Source of the DNA: Linum tenue
Taxonomy: Eukaryota; Streptophyta; Magnoliopsida; Malpighiales; Linaceae
DNA: 64,000 nt
Assembly (NCBI GenBank): GCA_946122785.1
Contig: CAMGYJ010000008.1
Coordinates: 7,217,742 to 7,281,741, forward strand
Direction: 5' to 3'
Below the pieces are notes generated by a model that was given only the letters and a program-made list of their open reading frames with translations, had not been told where the DNA came from and did not search any database. Below, in pieces: positions 1 to 11,793 of the stretch (position 1 is the stretch's first letter; every line of letters starts with the position of its first letter). Both the position numbers and the translations under genes were made by a program.

Positions 1-3000
1 TAACCCACCAGCCTCAGTAATAGCATCTACAGATTGCTCTGGATTTGGCCATGGTGCTTCTCCATTTACCTTGAGCTCTTTGCTTGTATCCCATCGACAT
101 TCTTCAAACTTAGAACCTGTGAGCTCTAGACCTGTCTTACTGATATCATCAAGACCATGCATTCCAGACTTTGTGCTTCGAGAGCCCTCGTGGGACGCAT
201 TAGCTGTACTTGGACCACATGGTTCATTTGCTTCCATAGTTCCAATGTTTATATTACTTTCCTGAATATCCTTCCTAACCATATTCAACTCTTGCATGCT
301 GCCTCTTCGATTAATAACTTCAAGTTCGTCACCGATTTCTGCAAATCCTTGATCACTTCTTGGATCCTTGAGACTTCTCCTTATGGCTTCCTGCAAATCA
401 GCATCTTCTTGCAACTTGCCTCTTGAAACAGGTTTCCCAGATGGAACCTGGCACGAAAGCTTATTTTTTACCACAGATGGTTCTTCTTCCCATTCCACTT
501 CACTGTCATCACTATTGTTGCTTGCCTTTAGGACTGTCTTATTTACCAACTCTGCAGTGGAAGAACCGTCCCATTTTGTCGTAATGGTTCCTTCCTCCCA
601 ATCACTATCAGAAGCTGAATCAAGAGCCTGTTTCCGGGATGTATCATTGTCAACAGAACAGATGTCAATTGGTTGTCCAGCAACTAAACAGGAGAACATG
701 TCATCATCTCTTTCATAAGACTTGCTTGCACCATCAATTTCAAATGAAATCTGCATACAACTATTGTTATCTATCAAATGGTGTTCATTTCTCTCGTTCA
801 ACTGTGTAGATCCAACACTGTTATCATCTGAACCTCTGACTTCTGTTCTTGCACTAGGAATTCCTCCTCCAGAATTAGCTTTTCCCCCTTTGGTCTTAGA
901 GGGAATGCTTGCAATATCAATTTCAACCTGTTCCATCTCCTTCATTATATCTAAATTCCGCTGTAAATCCCGGGTCATCCGCATCCCCATGGCGCGTCCT
1001 CTACTTAATCGAATACGGCCCCTTTCATCTGTATAAGTCTCAACATCATCATCAAAAACATGTCCAGATTCTTCAAGGCCAATTCCTGCCATTGTAGTTG
1101 GGTTACTGGCAGAAGCACCACCCATAACAGAATGTGATGGATGCCCACTTGTTGGCGGTTGTTGCTTATCCCCACTGCTCAGCACTCCACCAGATGTAAA
1201 TAACCTCACATAATCAGGGTAAACAATCAACATAAAGTTTCCAACTAAGTAACAATAACAAATGATTTATTGTCATAAAGAACACATTATTGGACCATCT
1301 AGTACATGGCCAAGTTTTCTTTTAAAGAAAACAGTACATGTCCAAGAGAAGCATCATGTTGCATGCGAAAACAACAAACAATTTTCCACCTCTTATCTAT
1401 CTATCTATCTATAAAAATATTAAAAGGGTTTAAGATTTAGACCCTTGCCACATCAGCCTTGAGCTAAAATTATGTGTCCATGTCAGCATCACTAAAAGAC
1501 AAAATTTTCCGTTTCTATTTTCCAAAACCCCGAAACATAGCAACGCTTGGTTAAAAAAAAAACGATTCCCCCATTTACTTTTTCCTTTCCTTTTACAATT
1601 TTAAGTCTTAACCAGATTTAAGGAGAACCGAAATAGAGGGATGGGCCTGTCACCTGTGACATGTGGGAGCGGTGAGGATAAACATTGTTATTATTTTGAT
1701 GTTAATGTATCTAATACAACTAAATTGGCATTTCCCCATTTTTATGAATATTTTGAACCAAATTCCAAAGGCATTTTATTTCAAATGTTAGTGGTTGTTC
1801 ATATGAGAATTTATACATATAGAAAAATAAATCAAGTTTTAACTTTAATTTCCCAAACAGGAGGATATTTCATATAAAGCTTAAATTCATGGTTTAAACT
1901 GTATAACCTAATCATTTTTTACCATCTAGCAAAAGTTTTGGGTTATAACTTATAACACATAAACATGTCAACTATCATCATGTGAGTGAGTATGATGATG
2001 CGTTTACTAATAATGTGAAAGTGGAATTTTTTAAAACAATTTTGATGCTACTTATGAAAAGAATAATTCAAAACTATAAGTTACACGAGAAAACATACGA
2101 ATATAGAATACACTAATCTTCGCACAATTTTGAATAACACATTTACAAAATTTCTACAATAACAACAATAAAAATAATTGAAATGTCATATTAAAATTGA
2201 TTATTGCTAAAGAAAATGAAACTCACCCGCCCAAGGGGCGGGCTTAAAACTAGTAGTACTTAGAGTACTCTAATTTGGAAAAACCTCAGATCATCTGGAA
2301 CTTTGTGTTTATCAATTTGTTAGATCATGTTTTCTTTTTGTAGTGAAAACTGTAAACAGTTTAATGCCTCCATCTTGATTTGCATAATTTATTTAAGCAT
2401 CCTTTCTTAGAGATTTTCAGAACTATAAGGAAATCTGTAGATTGTTCTTCAATCACTGAAGATAGTCCATCTCTCTTTCCCCTCACTTATCTTCCAGATA
2501 CAAACCTAGTTATCTATATATAACAACTGGCCACACCACCATTTGGAAACAATAACTAAGGTTCATACAAAGTTGTACTTTGCACGTCAATGAACTCCTG
2601 ACAGTATTCTCATAAAAACAAACAAGCTTATGAAAGTATGAAAAAATGACTAAATGAGACTCACTGCTTATCTCCAGTAAATGACGATGAAAAGATAAAC
2701 TCTCTGTTGGCTTCAGAGGCTATCCTTGAAGTCTGAACACCACCTACATTTACCCCTGCAGCAGCTTTCTGCACTTGATCTATTTCTCGACGGAATGCAA
2801 CAGTTTTGAGATAAGCTTGTATTTGGAGCTCGGAGAACTTTTCAGGTGCCTGCCAGAGAAAAAACTAAATATTATGTACTGGCGAGACTAAAGTTGGAAA
2901 GTCTGGATTTAAGGACAAGGAAGCAAAAACAGCAATGAAATGAGAAAAAAATTTACTAGATATCACAGAAACATGCAGTCCCTGTCCTCACACATAGTGA

Positions 3001-6000
3001 CCATTGCACTCAAGAACTAACCTTCTTGACTTTTTGATATCGTTGTCTGTTTTCAGCCATCAACCTCTCTCTCATCTACAGAAACAATATAACTACTGAA
3101 AAATTGTGAAGCAGATGAGAAAGACCATTTAAATGAAGACCGGTCACTATTTCATCCATAAAAAAGACCTACCTGCACAAGAAGATCCAGTTGCATTGAT
3201 GGTGGTAGAGCTGCTAAGACAGCAGGATCAAATTTCCCTGGGACTGTTGGCTGAAAGTAGGTTACAGCAACAAAAGTAAATGATCAAGCCTGAGCAATAA
3301 TGGAGACGTAAACATAGAGGACGGTTCCCATTGCACGTATTGCTTAAAAACTCAAAAATACTCTTGGATAAGAATTCTATGATCTACATCAAACCATGAT
3401 TTTAACTCGTTGAATCTTTTAAAAAAAAACATCAAACAAAAATAGAGCAAATCAATCCATGACAAGTCCAGATTGAAAACCATTAACATGCATTTGCCAA
3501 CTTACAAGAATCATCTCTTCATCATCATCATCACCACCCTCAAAGGGAGCAGAGGCAGCAGATGTTGAAGCATACTTATGACTACCATCTTCTTCAGCTA
3601 AAAGAGATGCAGCCAACCTAAAGCCTTAGACGTATTAACTTCAAATTCAGGAACTTGGAATCATAGAGCAAACTAAAAATCCCTTAATAACCTACATCTC
3701 ATCTAGCTTTTCTTGGTTGAAACCTTCCATCCCTTTGTCAAGCCTTTCAAAATTGTTCTCCTCTACTTCGGCTGGGTCTGACAATACCTCCTTTCCCTTC
3801 TCATTCTTCTTGCTGTTTTCAATCTGGTTCCAATTGCAATGCAAGTGAAAACATGAAGGAAGAGAAATAAATTTCTGAAATTGTTACACAGGAAAGGCAC
3901 CTAAGCAAAATTACTATCAATCAACAGACAACTAAAAGCTGAGTTTTTCTCTTACATAAGTAACTTAAGCAGAGTTTTATAGCACATACAAGCAAGAATT
4001 AGTTTAACAATAATGCCACATTAGCCAGAATGCATGATGTACCTGCATAGTGAACAGCTTGCAAGTTTTGATACTGACATAGACGGTTTGCTTACCTTAT
4101 AGATAAGTGTCCGTCCATTTCTTACCAATAATAAGAGGTAGTGTTCCATTATTTTCTCAAACAACAATGTTACTTGGCATCAAAATAACTCTTCCATAAG
4201 TTTTTAGAACCAAATAAAAGTATCGACTATCGATTATTGTGAAACAGTTGATCTAATGAAGTTTACTACTTAAAACAGTCTGATGTTGAAGTTAAAGACA
4301 CAACCAAATAAATCAAAATTAATTAAAAAAATGGATATATCTAAAAATTGTTTGAGAATCTGAAAATAAAAAAAAATTCTAAAATCAATTTCAAATCTTC
4401 AAACAAAGAGAAATCAGGAATCATTATATTGAATGACACGAAAGTCGTTGATAAGTCTTACACAATTCTTTTCTACAACACAAACATTCAAGAAAAAATT
4501 CTGGACTCCAACAACCAGGAGCTTGACTAGTTTCTAGTCAATGACCCAATTATCAATTCTTTGCTGCACTGCATTGCATTGCACTGTTTAAGCAAATTTG
4601 AATTACCTGTGTTTCATCATGAAATTGTTTGCCTTCCACCATTGACCCTTTCTTCATCTGCACAGAAAAGCCAGCATTTACTTAATCAAACAATGGTAAT
4701 CCACCTAAAACTAACCTCAATAACAGAACTTACAAGAACTTTACGCCGAATTGATGACGGCAAAGCAGCCAATACATCCGGATCCAGGTCACCATCTATC
4801 TCAGGCTGCAAAGAAGTCAATAAAGACCATCAACATATCAACACAGATCGAGATCCCTTGACAATGCAAACTGAAATTTCACAATGTCAAGGCTAAATTG
4901 ACTTTAAGCAAATTAGAACTAATTTGAGTTTACATGATCTTTAAGCAGTAAAACCCCTGTTCTCAAGTTAGAATTTCCACCAAAGCAAACCAGTGAAGAT
5001 GACTTCAACACAGTTGTAATAGATCATGAAGGTTATAAGATATAGAAAGCGTGAAAAACAAAGTACCAGTATCAGGTCCTCATCTTCATCATCCTGCCTT
5101 TCCGGACCAGCAAATGTTGATGCATTTTCTACACCCACATTTTCCTCCGCTGCTATAGACGCAGCCAACCTAAATAGAAAGAATCATTAATGAACTGCTG
5201 AAAACAAATCGAGACCGGTGTCTGGAAAGGAGCAAAACAAAAATATCTCACATCTCATCCAATTTCTCTTGATTGGCATGATCAAATGTTGCATCTCTAT
5301 TCTCCAAACTGCTTGCTGCGGGTTCTGATGAAACCTTCTTGCCCTTGGAGTCATTATTCTGATTCTTCCTCTGGTTTTCAAGATCCTTTGCCAACTCTTT
5401 CAGCCTCACCGTCTTCAGCTGCTCAAAGCTCAAACCCAAACAAATGAGTAACTCAAAAACACTCGTGCATCATAAAACCACTCAGAGAACAGAACCACAC
5501 TACATAACAAGTCGCAGTGATTGGTTCAAATTTTGGCAGAGAAGAATTAACTTGATTGAGGAGTAATTTCTCGGCGGTTTTCCGAATCTTAGCCTGCGCG
5601 TTCTCTCGCTGCCTCCGCCTTGCAATAACCGTGCGCCGCTTCAGAGCAGGCGTGCCTCCATCGAAGACGAACACAGGCTTGGTCCTGAGATACAACAGCT
5701 TGCAAATTCTACGAAAGAACCCTAGCAAATGTGCATTACGCACCATGTCCCCCTTCTCGTCCCTCATGGCCTTCATGAACTGGACCAGCCAAATGCTCGC
5801 GTCTGCCCTCACGTACATGATCCAACAACAATGTAATTAATCAACCAGACAATCAAACGACGGTCATTTACTCATTTGTGCAACCAGAGCATCAAGCTTA
5901 TTAGGGTTTTCTACAGCGTACCAATTGCGAGCCTCTTCCCGGAAAGCGTCTCGACGGACACGCGACGGCCGACGGGAGCGAGAAGGTCCCACAGTCCCTG

Positions 6001-6009
6001 GACTCCCAT
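1..6009 (-). CDS. UVH3: UVH3/XPG-like DNA repair endonuclease, 5' part (12 exons seen, 3' end beyond window)
   Basis: Plant homologue of XPG/RAD2, the structure-specific nuclease that makes the 3' incision in nucleotide excision repair in the nucleus. Exons joined with canonical sites and consistent phases: 6009-5922, 5802-5552, 5418-5252, 5169-5067, 4805-4734, 4657-4607, 3823-3696, 3617-3506, 3250-3173, 3075-3022, 2849-2665 and 1204 to the edge. The start [12 protein letters not shown] opens the XPG N domain, which continues through [20 protein letters not shown] and [20 protein letters not shown]. Exon 12 is the long acidic spacer; it contains a ubiquitin-interacting motif ([19 protein letters not shown]). 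The XPG I domain and nuclease core are off the left edge. Exons 3-5 and 7-9 encode similar peptides (see findings). Intron 11 carries a Helitron. The first exon faces the E2 gene to the right. Confidence 0.93.
1396..2253 (+). mobile_element. Non-autonomous Helitron in UVH3 intron 11
   Basis: About 0.86 kb of AT-rich sequence with Helitron-type ends. The 5' end lies in a TCTA repeat following an A, then leads into an AT-rich start, so it could be 1396, 1400, 1404 or 1408. The 3' end has a strong hairpin (CCCGCCC-AAG-GGGCGGG, 2226-2242) followed by a short spacer and CTAG at 2250-2253, with T as the next host base. It has no coding capacity. It sits wholly inside the 1.46 kb intron between exons 11 and 12 of the repair gene, in the opposite orientation to that gene. 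Confidence 0.75.
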
Positions 6010-7580
6010 GCTGCCGCAATCACCACTCAACCTTTCTTCCGATTCGTATCTTCTTCTCCCTAACAGAATTGCGCTCAGCGACGAGTGACGGAATTTCAGT
6101 TAGTTGGAGACGATTGACTTTGCCGCCAAAGAAAGAATCAGAAAAAGAGAGAAACTATAAAACGACGTCATATCAGATCTTCCTTTCGGCGATACGGTGT
6201 CGTTGGGGTAATTTGGTTCTGGTGAGAATTGAAGAGGTGGCAACTGAAACCGGCGCACCCGCCACCGCCACATTTTCATTCGCCATTAATCCACCTTGCA
6301 AGAAAAGCTTTGAGAAAAGCAAGCAGAAGAAACCGGCACGTGCCAGGGACCAAACCCATTACCCACACGAGCGACGGTAGGAATCTTGATGAATCTCCTC
6401 CTCCTCCTCCATTGTCGCCTCGCTCTCTCCTTCGCCGATTCTCTCCTCTCCACTCCAAATCTGCCTTCTTTCCTCTTGCTTCGCCGTTTCCTCTTGTGGC
6501 CGCTTCGCTAGAAACGGATTGTACTACTCGGCGTCCATCACAAGATCAAAACTTTTTGCGCTCCAAGTGATTACGGTTCTCGTATTCGGTTAGTCTCAGG
6601 ATCTTCTTCTTTCCGGGCCGTTGATTGATCTTTACAATTACATTTCTCAATTGCTGGTTAGTTCATTGCTTTATAGAATTTGATTGGGTAGAGAAATTCA
6701 TCAGAAGTTGTTAGGATCATAACCCGAGCTGTGGAAATTTGGAAAGAACTGGAGGAGTCGAATTGGGATGGTAATTAGTTGTTGCAGGATCTGCATTGCA
6801 TGTTGAAGTCGAGTGCATGTCCTTTTTGTGATCGGGATGGCTGGCTTTTTTCTTGTTCCTTGGTCGTGTTTGTGAGAAGTACTCCCATTTATAGTTGTTT
6901 TGTTGGTGGCCGGGCTCATTTTCTAACCAACTACTTGTCTGAGTTCTTCCCTTCCCTGCCCTTGCTTGCATTTGGGATCAAGCTTGTTCCCAAATTCAGT
7001 TTCTCTATGAAGTGCGAAATTGCTTATCCTTCTTTTAAGTAGCCTAACGCACTGGTCTTTTTCTTGCTCCTTGTCCTTCCTGAGCTGGAAGGATTTTATT
7101 GCTGTTATGGTTATGCCTAGTAACTTGATGTTTGATTCGACCTCTCCCCATTCCACAGTAGGGCAGAAGCTGTTAATTGCATTTGTGAGATCAAACTGGT
7201 TCACAATATGCTGCTATGTAGACCTAGTTCAGTACTGGCTCGCTCTACTCATGATATAGATGGTTGTTTTCTCTTGATCAAATGCGATTGCATGGTTTTA
7301 GTTGGCAGAAGGCTGGTTTTATGGGTTCTGCAGGTCTAGTGATGGTTGACCATTTAAAGTTCATCTCCAATTATTTCCGATTTCACATGGAACTGATCCG
7401 TATGAAAATTGAATGGCAAAATTGCACACACTTAGATAATGTGGGATGGTAGGAAAAGGAGCTCGGGAAACCTTCAACCGTTGGAGTCCATACACACATG
7501 ACCATGAATCTGTCAAGCCCTGATTGTTATTCTTCCTCGTGCTAGGTTCCGAAGTGAAGAAGATTCTTTGAAGGGGGGAA
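6010..7580. promoter_or_regulatory. Shared upstream region of divergent UVH3 and E2 genes
   Basis: The two start codons face away from each other and are 1.57 kb apart. The stretch 6390-6560 is CT-rich, like a plant 5' leader. The E2 gene may therefore start transcription there and carry an intron in its 5' UTR, so the true intergenic promoter could be only a few hundred bases. No TATA box or transcription start can be fixed from sequence. The open frames here overlap in both directions and none resembles a known protein. Confidence 0.45.
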
Positions 7581-9916
7581 ATGTCTTCTCCAAGCAAAAG
7601 AAGAGACATGGATGTCATGAAACTGTACGTGCTTAGTATTTGGAGTCTCATCATCATTTCTGCTCGTGCCTTTTAGTTGTTATCTACCTTCAAATGTCGA
7701 CATCGGTGATGAACGTTTTGATGCGAATATAGTTAACAGTCAATACCAACAATGTAAAATAGATATGTTGTAATTTCCAAGTTTTTTCATTGAATAACCC
7801 AGTTATTTTTTTGTGAACTTTATGGTCTTTGTTTTCTCTTTTCTTTTGGATTTCTGAGGTTTAAAGGATCTGTTATCTACTCAATTGCTGCCTGACTGTT
7901 CTTGTTATTCCACCGTCCTAATGTTGGTTGTGCATTGTAGGATGATGAGTGACTACACGGTGGAAACAATCAATGATGGGATTAATGAATTCAACGTGGA
8001 GTTCCATGGCCCAAAAGAAAGTAATGTTTTCTTCAATATGCTAATGTTTATATGGACATTGCATCTTGGTGTTTCTTTTCAGAAACAAACCCACCACTTC
8101 CTCAGGCAAGCATGCTATAAGATCTAAACCACAAAATTTGATGTTCATTTATGCACCTACGATTGAGACCTCTAATGCCACAGTGACCCTGACATCTAAT
8201 CTTGTTTGTTCTTGGTTTCCTTTGCCCATGCCTGTCCTTATATTGATCATGCTTTAACCACTGTCATATTGCTTTTTTTCTCACTGCAGTCTGGCTTCAT
8301 TTTTCAGGCCTTTATGAAGGTGGTGTTTGGAAAGTTCGAGTGGAGTTACCAGATGCATATCCATACAAATCTCCTTCTATCGGGTTCCTCAATAAAATAT
8401 ACCACCCCAATGTTGATGAGATGTAAGCCTTTCATCATAGTTCCTGCCAGATTTGATGGTAGCCTCTCAATGTTCATCAGATAGCTCATGTAGATAATTT
8501 TGTTAATTACTTGTTCAAAACCAATATTACAGTAGATGTGTAGGTACTCGCATTTGACTGGTGGGTAATGAAATGACTTATTAGAATTCCGGTTTTGACC
8601 CTGTTATCCTTTTTCTTGTTAAAATTTAACTACTATTGTAGCCTATTAAAGAATTCCGAGTACTGATTTTAACATGCCTTAATTTAACAAATATGGGGGA
8701 AAATTCATCAGGAAAGATTATAAGAGATAGACGCAAGTGCTTTGCATAGGTCTGTAGAAGATTATGCAGGAATTTTTTTTTTTTTTTATTAATTTGCTTT
8801 ATACCAAGTTACTTAAAGCCTGATCTAAGGTTGTTCTCCTGTATTTCACAGGTCAGGTTCTGTTTGCTTGGATGTCATCAACCAATCATGGAGTCCAATG
8901 TTTGGTAGTTGGACCTTTCCCTTGCACACTCATATAGAAGCACATTACTTGCCACATAGTTTGTGAAATCTCACAGTACTAGTATCCAAAAACTAAGTGA
9001 CAAATCCATCTTGAACTTCCCTCCTTTTCTTATTAGCGCCATATATGTATTAGCATAAAGCTGGAAAAGAGTGTTGAATCTAACCTGGCCATCCTGTAAG
9101 AATATTTTCTTTAACTTGAGCTTTGTCTTCTCTGATAAGATTTAGGAGCTTCGTTTGACTGGTTTTGATTGAACAATGTGCTGCAGCGACATTGACTCAT
9201 GCAGGTTATCAATGTGTTTTTAGTTAATATCAGTTATCAGGACAGATTTTGACGTTATTCTTCAATTATTCGAAATACACTTTGATTCTCAAACAGGGAA
9301 AAAAGAAAAGGAAAAGGGCTTTTATGTAATGTAACTCCTTGGCTTAGTTAAATTCTTATGTCTTCTTTCATTGTAAAAAAAGTTAACTAGAAGAACAAGC
9401 TAGGAACAATTAACTGTTGTTAACTTTGCCCTCTAGCTTCGAGATTGACCCTCTGTGGCTTCTTCTGTCTGCAGATCTTTTGAATGTGTTTGAGGTTTTT
9501 CTTCCACAGCTACTGCTCTACCCAAACCCTGGGGACCCACTAAATGCTGACGCAGCTGCACTTATGATGAATGATAAAAAGCAGTATGAAGAAAGGGTAA
9601 AAGGTAAGAACTGTTTGATAGTTTTTTTTCCCCCTTGCCTTTTACTTGATGACAATCAACTGCATTAAGAAAACAAAGATCCGATTATAACCAATTTACC
9701 GTACTTTCGATCTGTCTAGAGAATTCATGATCCTAAAAACTTAATGCTGCTTTGTTTACTGGGATGACAGAGTACTGTGAACGATATGCAAAGAAGTCGA
9801 ACACCATTAAAGCTCCAAACGAGGAGAGTGACGATGAAGAGATAAGCGAGGATGAAGATAGTGACAGGCACAGCACATTTAGTGAAGACAATGTTGCTGG
9901 TGATGCTGATCCCTGA
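7581..9916 (+). CDS. Ubiquitin-conjugating enzyme E2, UBC4/5/6 (UBE2H-like) class
   Basis: Cytosolic/nuclear E2 that accepts ubiquitin from E1 and passes it to substrates, usually with an E3. Six exons join in frame to 188 aa: 7581-7624, 7941-8020, 8308-8422, 8852-8904, 9475-9603, 9771-9916. The start [20 protein letters not shown] matches this E2 class. The UBC fold shows the HPN motif (residues 74-76) and the catalytic Cys85 in [20 protein letters not shown]. The C-terminus has an acidic tail ([15 protein letters not shown]) that marks UBE2H-like enzymes and can add acceptor preference. All catalytic features are intact. Confidence 0.95.
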
Positions 9917-11793
9917 ATCGATGTAGCAAATCTATTGCATATTCTTCCCAGTGATCATATCACGTTAGTATCTTCTTTATACCCGAATACTCAATTATTC
10001 ATTCGAAATTGCATGTAGATTGGTTGAAGGATTGAAGGAGAAGAGTGTAACATCAGGGTTACCATTGTGTTTCATGGGAATCTGATAATTTACCAGGCAC
10101 AGTGATGTACTGGGAATTAAGAAGGACAACAAAAATCACAATAAATGAGGAAAACTTATGTTTCTGTACTGTGGTCTAGAATCCAAAATTATGGGGGAAA
10201 CTTGTATGCTTTGGTGCATTGATTAATAGCATGCCCTTGAGGCCTTTCCAGATAGGTTGTTATTTACTGCCCTGCAAAGTTAAGCTTGAACCGATCCATT
10301 TGTGGCTAGAATCACTAAATGACATGAAACTGTTGGGATGTAAATAGTTACCCTGTTTAATTATGAGTACCATTCTCGTGTTCTCTCTTTTCCGCGTTAT
10401 CCGATTTTACAGAAACAAAATGCTAGGGAAGGAACAACCTTTCAGAATCAGATATCCACTTGGAGTTCTGGTACATCGCCATCACAATAACTGTCCTCCT
10501 GTTATCGTTGGGTAGGCAGGACATGGTGCAGGCTCCATATGTTACTCATTCAATGCAAGGTTATAGAGCATCGGGTTAATACAACTGGAATGACATTTGT
10601 AGCTTGTGAACTTAGTTAGGGTAAGTATGGTCTTGTTTGGTTTAGAATCCGAATCGATAATGAAGAGATGTTAGGACCAGAAATAACCCCAATAAAGGCG
10701 TTTGTTTTCATTCTTATCCCGTCAGTTCTCGATTCGATTATCTGACTCTGGCGATAACTTCTTAAATTTGATGATCCAAGCTGAACGATATAAAATCATG
10801 CATCGTGCAAGTTCCATTCTGTCCAAATATTGGACATGGTTTAGCCTAGTTGCGACTCCTGGTTGTAGAACCAGAGATGATGGGGTTGGGTGGTTTTTAC
10901 CCTCAAATTCTTCCACCCATTGTTAAATGGGTTATGGATTGGAGGAGATGAATCACACTTATGAAAAGCGTTTTAGTCTCAAATTCATCCACCCATGGGT
11001 CGTAGAGGAGATGAATCACACTCACGAAATTGTATAGTACATATAGGTTAGATGAATGATGACAGTATAACGCAGCAATCATTCTACAGATTAGTAACTT
11101 ATCAAATGACTAACTGGATTCTTTAGGAATCACCTAATAAACTTCTCATATGAATCTCGAGTAGATAGAGATGATTAGATGGTTAACCCGTCCATTAACC
11201 ATCTCAATCTGATTGTAATGTTGTAGATGATGCTGCCACAGGGAGCTGCCAGACACTCTGTGGATGCCTATTTGTTTTTTACCCTGTACCATTTCACTTC
11301 CACACACAGACACACTGTTCTTTCCCAACACAGAAAGCTACCGTTTGAATGATTACCCGGACAATTGGCAGCCTCTGTAAAATAATTGCTCCGGCGATGG
11401 TGAAAGCTTAGTTATTCGGAATGTTGCTACCCCCCACATTTCAATATCACACAGAGATTAAAGAAACATAAACAAAGAAACCAAAGTTGTAGCTGTCTTG
11501 ACACAATAAAACTCAGCTGTTAGCCTGTTACAATCAAACTCTGACTCATGTATAACGACTTGGCCAGTCGCTAACTTTCAGCCGGCTCCTTGTTTCTTCC
11601 CTGTCCTTACCCGAGTGTCTTGGTCTCTTCCACCGGCTCTCAGCACTCAGCAGCTGACATTGGAATTGCCCTCACTCTGCCTTCCCCTTCGAATCATTCC
11701 CTTGAAACAGAGCATCCCCCTCAAAGCTATATTGAGGAACTTTACCGGTTCTGGAAATCACAGGAAAAAAAATCTCAGGTTGTCTGCAGAACT
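9917..11793. other. Intergenic, 3' UTR of E2 and 5' region of receptor gene
   Basis: No supported gene. The first 200-300 bases are the likely 3' UTR of the E2 gene. A short imperfect duplication (GAGGAGATGAATCACACT at about 10945 and 11000) is visible. The in-frame stretch 11590-11793 ahead of the chosen receptor start lacks a signal-peptide-like beginning and is treated as 5' leader. Confidence 0.6.

Noticed and set aside
1395..1412. TCTA microsatellite as a separate feature
   Set aside because: It forms the proposed 5' end of the Helitron and is too short to list alone.
4348..4530. 60-codon plus-strand ORF
   Set aside because: Lies in an AT-rich intron of the repair gene and is Lys/Asn-rich by composition.
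11590..11793. N-terminal extension of the receptor kinase from an upstream Met
   Set aside because: No signal peptide at that start, whereas one follows the Met at 11794 directly; treated as leader.
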